Positions 12,120 through 23,400 of a stretch of DNA of 40,789 nt are shown here, piece after piece. Each line of letters starts with the position of its first letter. Position 1 is the stretch's first letter. The DNA lies in assembly GCA_019693395.1 (NCBI GenBank), contig JAAMXP010001636.1, positions 1-40,789 on the forward strand, in the 5' to 3' direction. The notes under the pieces were generated by a model, which did no database searches, was not told the origin of the DNA, and saw only the letters and a program-made list of their open reading frames with translations. This DNA comes from Ettlia oleoabundans. Its lineage: Eukaryota; Chlorophyta; Chlorophyceae; Chlamydomonadales. Position numbers and translations under genes: made by a program.

Positions 12120-13073
12120 ATGCAGCCTCGGATCGCCGGAGGCGGCCAGCCGACTGCAGGCGATCTGAGTGGTTAGGCGGGAGCCCGCAGCTATCGTTGT
12201 ATAGACCCTCGCGAAGACACAAAGCTTTGCTGCGTCCTCACTGCCCAACATTGACCACACATTTGATTTTGAACCCCCCCTGCGTGTTCGCGTGCGCAGG
12301 CCATTTCCTCTCTGCCTCCGGTAGCAGCCTGCATAGCGGGGACGGCAGTGCAGCGCCAGTGACCACGTCGAGTGGAATTGACGAACCGCGGCTCGTACAC
12401 GAGGCCGGGACACAGACTGTCAGAACTGGCTCCAGTGCCGCTCTTCCGGCTGGCGCAACGTCAGCATTACCTGCCGTGCCCGCGCTCTCGGTACATTCCA
12501 CGGCCTCCATGATTTCCTCCTTGTACCAGCAGCTCTCTCACACCCTTGACCAACTGCTGCCCTCCGCGACCATCAAAGAAGGTGGGCAGGGCCCAGCATT
12601 TGAGGCACCATTCATTTTGGCTGCTACTTTAAACTGTGGTGCCATCTCCTGGCAGCAGTCAAACACTGGGTTCATGCCTTCATCATCTTGATACCTGTGC
12701 TGTATTCCTCTAAACATCACACGCAGTGCCAGGCGGCTACCTCGCGGTTCGCCAACACGCCGGCAAGACACGCAACTGCCGCTCCACCCCCAGAATGTCG
12801 CGCTCTGCACCATACTCGGCGCCCGCACCGCACCCCAGCCTGCAGAACCTGCACAGTATCACTGACAGTAGCGCCACCACTGGGAAACCCATGCCCGCTC
12901 CAGCACTAAGTGCAACTGCAGCCGGGCCAAGACAGCTGCCAGATTTGGGCTGTGGCGCGCCGCTGGAGCAGCAGCAGCAGGAGGGGCTGGCCCACCTGAT
13001 CTGCATGCGGCTGTTGTTGCAACAGTCACAGAGCCAGGCGTGTGCTGCCGCCTTAGTCGCGCTGCTGCAGTGA
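12120..13073 (+). CDS. Tandem gene B: unknown protein, paralogue of the gene at 9581
   Basis: Three exons, 12120-12171, 12300-12581 and 12727-13073, close in phase and give 226 residues. The first exon is short (MQPRIAGGGQPTAGDLSG) with a GTTAGG donor and is the least certain part. The core, MISSLYQQLSHTLDQLLPSA then IKE, crosses a phase-1 intron into VPGGYLAVRQH, exactly as in gene A. The middle is Ser/Pro/Thr-rich. The C-terminus again ends in a Gln run and a helix (PLEQQQQEGLAHLICMRLLL, ACAAALVALLQ). No known family is recognised. Divergence outside the core is nearly complete, so the duplication is old or the flanks evolve fast. A function is not assigned. Confidence 0.62.
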
Positions 13074-14036
13074 GCTAGCGCCGTGCAGGCTTTGTACGGT
13101 CTCAAGCACGGGTAGTTGCAGCTGCATGTGATGGCTACACCCATGCCTCGCCTCATGCTCTCTCCGTGGCGCAAGCACGAGGCTCTCAGCTGCTGGGCAA
13201 GCATCATGTTGTCACAAATCCTCATGCCTCCTCCTGTTCAACCCTCATTTGTACCCACCTCCTCGGCTATTGTACACCGGCTCCCCCAACCCCCATTTCC
13301 GCCACCCAACAACAGCATGCCACTGCTCACAGCGTCTCAGCACTGAATTATTAATCATTGACCCTTTCGCTTATCACCAATGCATTTTCACGTTTCCTAC
13401 CGCGTCATCCATCACCCACGCTTCAGGCCCTGCCTGTGCTGGTGCCTGCTTTCCACCTCTCACCATTAGGACAGCTCTCCACTGGGCACTTTCAGCAACA
13501 GTACTCATTTCACCTCCGCCACTTTCTCAGCGGCTCCAGAGTTGCCAACAATGAAATACCTTGGTTGTACCACCACCCGCTGTGACCATTGGGTTGCCCA
13601 GCTCACTCCTCCTCCTCTGTGCCGTTTGTCCTCCATTCCTAGTCCTAGTGCAGCATGCCACACCTCTGCCACCTTTCTGCGCATTAAGGTTCCTCCCACT
13701 TTCATCGGTTCAACAGGCAGTGCTTGCTGGTGCCATGGGCAACGCGATTGGCCTCTGACGCAGAGCCACCGAGTGTTCCCTTCATGGCCCACATACTGGA
13801 ACACAGTTATGTTTTTATGTTTCTTCCGTTCAATATCGCCACTTTTCCTGATCACATTTCATTCATCCCTTGGTGGCGCGTGCGCAGCAGCCTGCCATGC
13901 AGGAACTGCCCCCGAGGGGCCTCCCAATCCAGCACCAACGGCCCTTCACATGTCTATCGACATTTATGAGGGAACACAGTCAGTTAGTAGACCCCTTTTT
14001 AGCATTGATGGTTGTTGACGTTTATAGCGTGCACAC

Positions 14037-14094
14037 CCTTGTCGGCCTTGCCGGCCGGCCTTGTCGGCCTTGTCGGCCTTGCCGGCCTTGCCGG
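14037..14094. repeat. 9-bp tandem repeat CCTTG(T/C)CGG
   Basis: Six 9-bp units alternate between CCTTGTCGG and CCTTGCCGG, with an extra CCGG after the second unit. All frames stay open across it, but no flanking exon supports coding. Confidence 0.85.
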
Positions 14095-14106
14095 GGAAGC
14101 CCTCTG

Positions 14107-14128
14107 CCTCCGCGCCGGAGGGCCCTCC
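14107..14128. repeat. Overlapping GC-rich palindromes
   Basis: CCTCCG-CGC-CGGAGG (14107-14121) is a perfect 6-bp stem with a 3-base loop. GGAGGGCCCTCC (14117-14128) is a perfect 12-bp palindrome sharing five bases with it. The two hairpins cannot form together. Confidence 0.6.
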
Positions 14129-14406
14129 AGCAAACAGCAGGGCTGCCATATTGCCCCTGGGCTCACAATACGGAAGGACCTACTGCAATAATTTGCACAT
14201 CTATTGAGCTCTAGCCTAGGACAGCAAATGACCATGTAAAAACAGTCTACGAAGCCCTGTTGCATTTTGGGACGCTGGCAAGGGCAGGGTGGAGGGAAGA
14301 AAGATATTTGAAACCCAATGCGCGCTTCTCTGCTTGCTACCAATATCACCCCGTCGGCATCCTTCCTGCTCTATTTGGACAGTAGTAGAACCTGCTTTGG
14401 GGCGAG

Positions 14407-17400
14407 ATGGGTCCGCCCCTGCAGAACGCCGAGGGTCGGCCCATCTTATGCGCCTTCAAGCTGAAGCAGCCATGGTTGAAGTATCCGACCCTCGACCAAG
14501 AACAGCTGCGGGAGTTTTGGCCCGACTTGGCATCCACGCCAGCGGGGAGGTCGCTCACGGTATTAGTGTCCGACGGCACCGGTGGAGAACTTCATGAGTT
14601 AAAGGCACACTGCCGCCCAAAGACAAGGCGAGGGGAGGCATGCAAAAGCTTCTTCCTAAGCGGCATCGGTGCGCCCGCCTGCCCGCCCCTCCGCTCGCTT
14701 TCGCGCCTGCCTGATGCCAACATGGCGCCTGCCTCTGCTTTATTGATCCTGTATGCTGGCTGGCCAATTTGTTGCTAGCAATTCCGCATCCCCAACGCCG
14801 ACGGGCAGTCATTCCACATTCCCTCGAACCATATAATACTGCAGGCACGTTGCTTAAAGCTCTGGGTGCTCGGGCAGGGGATGTGCTTGCGCTGGTTGTG
14901 CAGCATGATCAGGAACTAACTGTTGAGAGGAACACACCGGAGGCTGTAGCGGTCGCTGACTACAATTTTGGCGGTGGCAGCAATGGTGGCAGCCCTCTGT
15001 CTGCCAAGCGCAGGCTCCCTCCACCCGCACCTGCAGCTGTGGTGCCGGTGGCTGCAGCACCAGTGGGTGTAACAGCTCGCTCGCAGCAAGGAAGCGCAGC
15101 TGCCTTGGCAGAACATTCCAGTGAGGAACGAAGGACAGCGAGGAAAGCAGCAGCAGATGTAGATGCCGGCATGAGCATGACACAAGCTGCAGCACACCCA
15201 GCATTAGAGCCAGTGGCAGCTGCATCTGGCCAGCAGAGGGGCCGAAAGAGGATCCGGCAGTCTTTCACCGAGCAGGAACAGGAGCCCAAGGTTCAGCCAC
15301 GCCAGCGCCAGCGGCGAGAGGAGCCATCCTCACTGCCGCCTCAGCGGCAGCAGCAGCAACCACCACATAATCAGCGTAGGAGTCGGCATCAAGTGCAGCA
15401 AGCGCATGAGCTGGAGCGGCCAGTGGCAATACATCAGCACGTACTGCATGAGCAGGAGCGGTCAGTGCAGCAGCAAGAACTGGGGCAGGAGGGACCGTCT
15501 TCAGCTGCTTCCCCGAAGCAGCAACAGCAGCAGCAGCAGCGTAGGGGCAAGCGGCAGGTGCGAGAGGTGCAGGAGGGTGCAGCTGCCTGCCGTTCGGGTA
15601 AAGAGGAATACCCCAGGGGGCAGTGCAAGGAGCATGAGGTTGCACCTGTGCCACAGCAGCGGCAGGAACAGGGGCTGTTGCAAGAACAGGCTTGTCCACC
15701 GCGACAGCCGCTGCGCAGGCGAAATGTCAGACAGCACCCACAGCAGCCGCAGCAAGTTGCGTGTGCAGAGGAAGCAGTGGAGGTGCCATGTGTACAGCAG
15801 CAAGAGGCGGTGCAGGGGCAGCAGCCGCCGCTTGCTGAGCAGCGAAAGGAGGCACAGGATGTGGTGCCAGCGCCTCAACCTCCCAGCTTCATTGCAGGCA
15901 ACTCCTCTGCCCCAGCGTTGCCGCTGCCAGAGGCTTCTGAGCTGGTAGCAGCTGCTGCAACTGCGCGGGGCGCTGCTCAACCTCAGGACTGCGCCCAGCT
16001 GCAGGAGCGTGAGCATGCACAGCAGGATCAGCAGTTGGGGTTGGCTGCTGCAACGGAGCCTTTGGCGGAGGAGGTTGATTGGGCAGGTGTGGATGTTGAT
16101 ACGTCTGATGACGATTATGCGGCTGTAATACAGGCCCACAAAGCGCACCCGCATCAGCGCTGCCGGTATGGAACCAGCAGGCGCCCCTCGCCCCGGACGG
16201 CTGCGGCGGCAGCCCTCCAAGCGGAGGAAGAGGCAGCAGCCGCAGCGGCGGCAGGCAAGCGCGTGCGGCGTGCCAGCCAGAAAGCACGGGATCGCGCCGA
16301 GGTGGCTGCAGAGGGAGGGGTGCAGCAGCGCCCAGCAGCACCGCGCACATGCCGGCGTGGCCGGCCTCCAGGCAGGAACGGCGGCATGTCTGCCATGGGG
16401 GGGATTGGCGGCGCCGTTGCCAGCAGGGGTGGTGGCATTGCATACCAGCCCATGGCATTGCTACCTGGAGAGCAGCCTTTGGGGGTGGAGCTCTTTTTTG
16501 GAGAGGCACGGCCGCTGCTGCCAGGCGGCAAGCTGGGCCCGCCACACTCTGACGCAGGTGCGCTTATGTGGCAGCCACCATTGCAGCCAGACTGGGGTCG
16601 GCTGGACAAGGGCTGGCTGGCTGCCGTGCTGGGCTTTGCTTGTTGGCTGCTGCTTCCATGGTGCATGTGTTTCGGGCAGGCAGGGCCCCAAACAGCCCCA
16701 TATGATGCTGACGATGGACCAAGTGCACTGTGTGTGCAGGTGCCGGCAGGGATTTGCAGGGTGCGGAGCGCTATCGTGCTGCTGTGGACCGCGCACGCCA
16801 GAGCCTGGGGTGAGCTGGGACTGCCTGCTGCCTGCTGCCTGCTGCCTGGTACCCGCTGCCTACCGCTCGCTAGATGGAGAGCCCCAACCCCTCCCCGCAC
16901 CACATGGGTGCACCCTGCTCCAAACCTCCCAGCCTGCGATCCTCTGCATTTGGCCTCATGCTGCCAATAATGTTCTTAAGATGCCCTGTTTGACACTGCA
17001 TTCACACACAGCTTCTGACTCACTGTTCGCAACTGCGCTTTGCCGTGCTGGGCACATGCAGGCAGCGCATGCGGGGGCAGGGTGCCAGCGAGGGTGATGT
17101 GGCAGACATGCTGCGCCTGCTGCAGCGGTTTGAGGACAAGTGCTTGGCGGGGCAGCCAACCACACCAGAGGAGAGCAAACAGGTGTGTGGGGTGGTGCGT
17201 ATGGGCTGCAGGTAGCATGCAGCTGTACATGCGCTTGCTTCATATTTGTACTGCAAGTCTACTCAGCAAAAAGCTGCTTGTTTCAAGTTCAGGATGTCAA
17301 CTGGCATTTGCTTTCCAACTGCCTGTAGCCTGGTTGCCGTCTAGCAACGTCACTCCTGCTCTGCCTGCTTCTTAAACATGCACCTACCAATGCCTCCATC

Positions 17401-20400
17401 CATTGCAATCCCCTGCCCCTCCCCCCTTACCACGGGAGACCCTCCCTGTACTGCAGCTGTGTCGTGATGTGTACTGCCGCCTGCGCCAGGTGTACAACGT
17501 GCCGGGGCAGGATCCCCTGGTGCTGGATGCACACATACTCAGCGCCGCCGCACTCAAGGAGCAGGAGGGGCAGGGTGTGCCGCAGCGCTGTGCCTGGCTT
17601 GTGCGTGGGTGTCTGTGCAGCCGAGGCCGCCATTGTGCCACCAGCAGCTGCAGCTGAAGTCGGCCCTGTATCCGCGCAGATCGAGTTGTTTGTTGATGCT
17701 GCTGCTTTTGCTGCCGCTGATGCCGCTGTTGTCAGGCTTTGCCTTTGGCTGTGCCTCTGCGCCCCGTTGTGGACTAGTCTTGCTCCGCCGTCATGTTACC
17801 AAAGTTTGCTCCTCCCAAGCTGCGGCATTGAGCTGCGCCCTCCATGCTGCAAATTGGATGTGACATGCCGTAGTGTTGCCACGTTGCCATGCTTTGCATG
17901 CCATCACATGCTGTGCTGTGCTGTGCCATGCAGCGGACCTGCAGCACATGCGCACCATGGAGAGGCGGTTCATCATTTGGACACCCACAGATGTGCCGGC
18001 AGCCACAGCCGCAGCTGCCTCTGGGGCCAACCACACCTCCAACAAGAATGGCAGCGTCGGCGGCAGAGAGCCAGAAGGGTTGGCAGCGCCAGATGCATCG
18101 GTGGCAGGGGAGGCATCAGAAGAGGAGCAGGCAGAGGCGGGTGCGGTGCCAGCTGCAATCGCACCTGGCACCGCACATGATGGGGCAGGCAATGGCGGCG
18201 GTTGGTCTTTAGGGACGAGTACAGTGCGGGGGTTGCTGAGGGAGGTGCAGCGCATGATGAGCCATTCAGCCCGTGCTGGCTCAAGGGACGGCGAGGCGGG
18301 CCAGCAGAGCAGCGCTACCGCCATCGCCGCTGCTGCTGTGGGTGCAGCAGAAAGGATGGGAGCAGTGGCAGTGGGGCAGGAGGGCTTGCCTGCCATGCGG
18401 GCGGGCCAGGCTGAGGAGATGATGGAAGCTGCGGCGGCAGCTGCCTGCATGGAGTCACCCTCACTTGGCCAGGAGGCAGAGATGGATGTGGCAGCGGAGG
18501 GGGAGGTGGAGGGACAGCAAGCAGCGCTGGTGGCGGCAGGTAGCAGCGCTGGCGGAGCCTGGGACCGTGGGCTTGCGGGCATATGGCGGGAGTTCACCAG
18601 GAGGGCGGAGGTGAGGGGGCGCCCACCCAGTCAGCAGACGGCAGAGATGAGGCAGGATCGCCTGCCTGGGTCACCGCAGTCAGAGGGCTGGGTGGTTGTG
18701 GGTGTGAGTAGGGTGCCAGCACTAGGCACAGCCGTTGCGCAGGAAGCTGAGGGCGTGTGGTGCATGCCCGCCCATACCCTCGGCACTGCTATGCCCTCAC
18801 ACCGTGCGCCCCCCGCGCTGGGTCGCCCTCTATGAAATGGTCAGCTGGCGGTGTTTGCTGCCTTTCTGATGTACTGCTGTACTGCCCCTGGCGCTGCATT
18901 GCAGGGCCAGCGATATGGCGACATTGCCCTGCACTCCACAGACCTACCAGTCAGCTGCGCCCTCAATGTAAGTCACGCCACTCAATCCAGCCCCGCACAC
19001 GCCTGACCTGTTGATGCCCAGCCCACACTAAACCCTGCAGCTGATCACCAACCAGTCAAATCACTGCCACGAATATAAACCCACGCAACAGCCAGGTTCC
19101 TCCTGTGCCGCACTGGGCCCCGCTTGGCAGCCTACAGTCGCGGCCTTCTTGCCTGCTGGCTGGAAAGCGCTCATCGCTGACGTTCATTCTGCGGCACCTA
19201 GCCCTGTTCCCACCACTCTCCCCCTTGTGGCACTGCGGAGCCTGGCTGCATGCTGATGCTGACCCGCTCCTGCAATGTTCACGTCTGCTCCTGCCTGGCC
19301 ACCCACCCACCCACTCCCTCACTGCCCCTCTGCAGGACACAGAGTGGCAGCAGGGCCAGCTGAAGCGAAATGGCGTGAAGCAAAATGCAAATGTGCTGAA
19401 GCAGGTATGTGGTTGTTGACCGGCGACGCCGCTGCTGACTGACTGATACTGCCATTGGCGCTGACTGCCTAGCAGCATTGCACTTGGTTTGGCATTTACC
19501 CTGAACAACAGTGCTCTACGCCTTCAATCTTTGCTCCATCCCTTGCCTCCTTCGCCTGCTTGTTGTCGATTCTCTCTCCTGCTTCTGCCGGAATTCCTGC
19601 CTTTCCACCTTAAGCCCACTTGCCTGCGTCCCACAGCATCCAAAAGTTACAGCCGGTTTCTGCAAGAAACACCTCTAAATAGCATGTCACCACTGCTCCC
19701 CTTCAAGTAATTCAGATTGAGTTGTGCCGCCAGGGCAAGCGTGCGGGTCGGCTGTACATCACAGACGGGTCCATGCCCGACTACCAGCAGCAGCAGCACT
19801 ACCCCGCTGATGCCCCGGGTGGGTGGGGCAAAGAAATGAAGGATTGGTGGCACCCTTGATGCATGGGTCGTGAACGCAGGCCAATATTGTAGGCAGGGAA
19901 GAGTTGGGGGGATGCGTGCGTGAGTAATTTGCTGGGTGGGTGATTCACCCTCTTGCATGCCCGTGACCTGTTACAAGCCGCTGGGTGTGCAGGCATGCCA
20001 TGCGGCGTGGATGACCGTGCCAATGCCATGCTGCCGCACGCTGTGCGCTCCAGCCGTGCCACAAACCTCTTCCACGCCGTCAAGGTGGGTGCATGGAGGG
20101 TGCGTGGGCGGATGGAGGGGGGGCCATGCACTTACGTTGGTGTGGTGACGGTGGGAGGAAGCTGCGGATTATGCCATAGCAATGCTGTGGGGCATCTGAA
20201 GGGGCTCATTCGTCATTGCTGGAGCTGCTGTTGGCACCTCACACCGCCCCACCCTCACCCACCCTGCGCATCCGCCTCGCCCCACCACCCCACCCCTTCA
20301 ACCCCACGCTGCAAGACACACATCCATTGGTTTGCCCCCGCATCGCTGTGCAGAGCGAGAGCACGGGCACCAAGACCTTCTCCCTGTTTGGGCCCGCTGG

Positions 20401-23400
20401 CGGCGGCACCAACCTCACCGCTTTCCACCTGGAGACCAAGGTGCGGGCCTGCGCTGGTGCTGTCAGTGGGAGGATATCAAAAGAGTCGGCGGGTGGGCTG
20501 GCGGGCTGGTGGTGGCTAGATTGTTCTCTTGCTATTGTCTCTTCAGCCTGTCTCCTTTTTCGGTTGCATTGCTTCATCTGGTCGCTCAACTCTGCATATG
20601 TACCTGAAGCTCACATCCACGTCACCTCCTTCTGCCTGTGGCGCAGCGCCGCCGCTCCTACAACTGCGGCACCGGCGACTTCATCATACAGCCACCCGCA
20701 ACGCTGGCTGCCATACGGTGAGTGGCTGAGGGCCGTATGTGGTAGTAGTGTTAGGCTGGGGGGCGGCTGGCTGCAGGGGTTGCACCCTGTTCAACTGCGT
20801 AACTGCGTGCCTTCCCATCATTGCCGTCCCTGTCCTCCTTTCCTGCCTGCCACTCTCGGCCTGCAGCAAGCTGATGCGTGTGCATGCGGCTGTTGCTGGG
20901 CGTCACAGTCGACACGGGCAGCTGCTGCCGCTGGAGGTTTACCTGGAGGAGGGTGTGCCGCTGGTGGGCGGTGTGGTGGGACAGGGAGGGAAGGGTTGAA
21001 AGGCAGGGAGGCTCGGTGCAGCCTGCCTGCCTGCCTTGTTGGGTGCATATTTGAGTTGCGGCAAGTGCAGTTCTATCTTGTCAGTGGGGCATGGTAGCGC
21101 ACTGTCGTGCCGGGTGTTGCTAGATGCAAGCTCGGGCGATACAGCTGGCTGCTCTGCTGTACAACAGGCTGGGCAGTCCTGTGACCACAGCGCAGCTTGT
21201 ACTGTGACTGCCTGACCCCTCCTCCACCTGACTTATGCATTCCCCTCGGTGCAATCCACACCATTTCACATTGTCTACCCAGCATCAGCATATGTTGTCA
21301 GATGAGACGGCCCTGGATTCAGGCTGTCTGAGGCCCACAAGCTCCTTTTTTTAACAAGTGCCAAAGTGCTCCGTACATGTGAGTCCCACCATGAGCGTGC
21401 CCTAACAGATGCACTCCCTTTCTGTGCTCAGGTGATGCACGTGCGTGACTACCCGTATGCTACGCTGTGTGAGCTGTGTGAGCAGTCCATGCACGCTTTC
21501 ATCTCATTTGGCACGGTGGCCTGCTCACCGCCAGCGCTCAAGGTGGGGCCGGGTGGCCGGGGCGGGGGGGGAGTGGACTGGATTGGGGTGGGGTGGGGTG
21601 GGGTAGGGTACATGTAGGGGCGGAGTAAGTTCCAGTACTGCGGCAGGGCTGGGCTGGGGTAGGTGCCACCTGTCACACTGCTGCATGGGTGGTGACTGGT
21701 TGGCTGCTGACATCACCTGGCCCTCCCTGCCGGTCTCCTTGATGCACCAGCTGTATCCTGCCGTGTTCTTACTCTCCCAACCCCAAAACACACTCCCCCA
21801 CACACACGCCACCCACCCAGGTTTCCTGCAACGACTTTGACCTGCTGTGGGAGCTGGGCAGCTGCTACTGGATGGAGAAGGTGGCATGCCTCTACTCGGT
21901 AGGCACTCAGCCCTGTGGCACAACATGTGCCATGCATCCGCGGCCTGCACCAAGTTTTCTGCTGCAGTAATGCCTGTTGTTGCTGTGACGCTTGCACCGT
22001 CCTCACACAGCTTTGAATGAACCTCCCATACATCACATCTCATACAATCCTGGTCGTTGCCCACACCCCCGACTCAAACTGCACCACATTTCCCCCATCA
22101 CCAACATCGTCACGATTACCACCGTTGTCTCCGTCACCATCACCATCACCACACGGTATTATGGTGTGCAGCACCTGAATGTGTTCCCCGAGGAAGCCCT
22201 GCCCCCCGACAAAGCCGACACATGGGTCATGAGCGCTTTCCTGCTGAGGAGGTGGGATGGGGATGGATATGTGGGCAACGGTGTGCGGTGGAGGTTTAGT
22301 TGCGGAATTGGGGGAGTGTTGGTCTGCATGCAGTAAGTAGCCGTGTTTTGTGGAGCGGAAGGTTGCATTGGCCACGAGGAGGTTTGCCGCCAGGTGATGT
22401 CAGCACACAATACCGGTATACCTGTTGATTGCCGTGCTCTCCCGTATGTGCTGCCACCCACCCCTTCTGCCCCCCCCCTTCAAATGCCCTCCGTCATACA
22501 GCCTCCGTCTCTCCCGTTCCAGCCCCCACCAACCACTCCAATCAACCACCCCCACTCCCTGTAGGCCCAACACCCTAGCTGAGAAGCAAGCAGGGTGGGA
22601 GGCACCGTGGCTGTGTGAGGCACAGGTGAGGCGTAGCTGCTGCCTCCGCCTCCTGCTGCTCAGCCGCCCTACTCAACCTGCCAGATGGGAGCATGCCGCC
22701 TGCCCCTGCTGCGACGGTTGCTGTGGCGTTAGCCACCCGTTATGCGGAGCCGCTGCTTGCTGATCGTGGTGCATCCCTGCCGCCAATGAGGTGGGCCACT
22801 ACACTTTCACATGTGCTTGGCTGCCCATCTTTCCGCATCTGTAGGGTACCCGGAATGGCGGCCAGGGCCTGGGTGAAGGGCAGGGTGTGGGCGCAGTTGA
22901 CGACAGCGAGATGGACTGGGGTGTGGACGTGATTGCAGTGCGGTGCTGCGAGAAGATGCTAGATGTGCTGGCAGGTGTGGGTCAGGGGCGTTTGGCGTGT
23001 GGCAGTTGGTAGTGGGTGAGTGTGGGCCGCTGGGTATTGGGGTGGAGGTGAAAGGGTGGGGGCTGTCAGGTTGATTAAAGGCATATCACGCGATGGGAGG
23101 CATTTCTGCTGGAATGTGCAGTTAGCCCTCGGCCAAGTTACCAATCCGTGAGCTGCATATTTGTTGCATGATAGCTGACCCCTGTGTTGTAGCCCCCTGT
23201 GTGTCGTGAGCAGCCTTCTAAGACCCCCCCGGCGCTTGTGACCTGCCTGCAGGAAAGCTGAGGCAGGCTGCCAGCTGGGCGGGTGAGGTGCCCAACGAGG
23301 GCGAGGCGGTACAGGCGCTGAGGGCGGCGCGACCTGTACTGCTCGACATGCATCGCCGTGCGGTGTCAGAGGTGAGCGGCTGCCCTGCTGGTGCCCTGCC

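Larger units (their letters stand above)
13074..14406 (+). other. Intergenic, 1.3 kb, with a 9-bp tandem repeat
   Basis: No supported coding exon. The stretch is C/T-rich up to about 13,900. It then holds a 9-bp tandem repeat (14037-14094) followed by GC-rich palindromes (14107-14128). Confidence 0.4.

Noticed and set aside
10643..13855. Small minus-strand frames between and after the tandem paralogues
   Set aside because: Short, with no domain, no consistent splice signals and ordinary intergenic composition.
14854..16545. Long minus-strand frames opposite the Gln-rich exon of the large gene
   Set aside because: Antisense shadows of low-complexity codons; the + strand frame closes in phase over 21 exons.
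22690..22798. Possible extra exon (PPAPAATVAVALATRYAEPL...) between 22625 and 22845
   Set aside because: Its required phases (1 in, 2 out) do not match the neighbouring phase-0 junctions; skipping it gives a perfect join.
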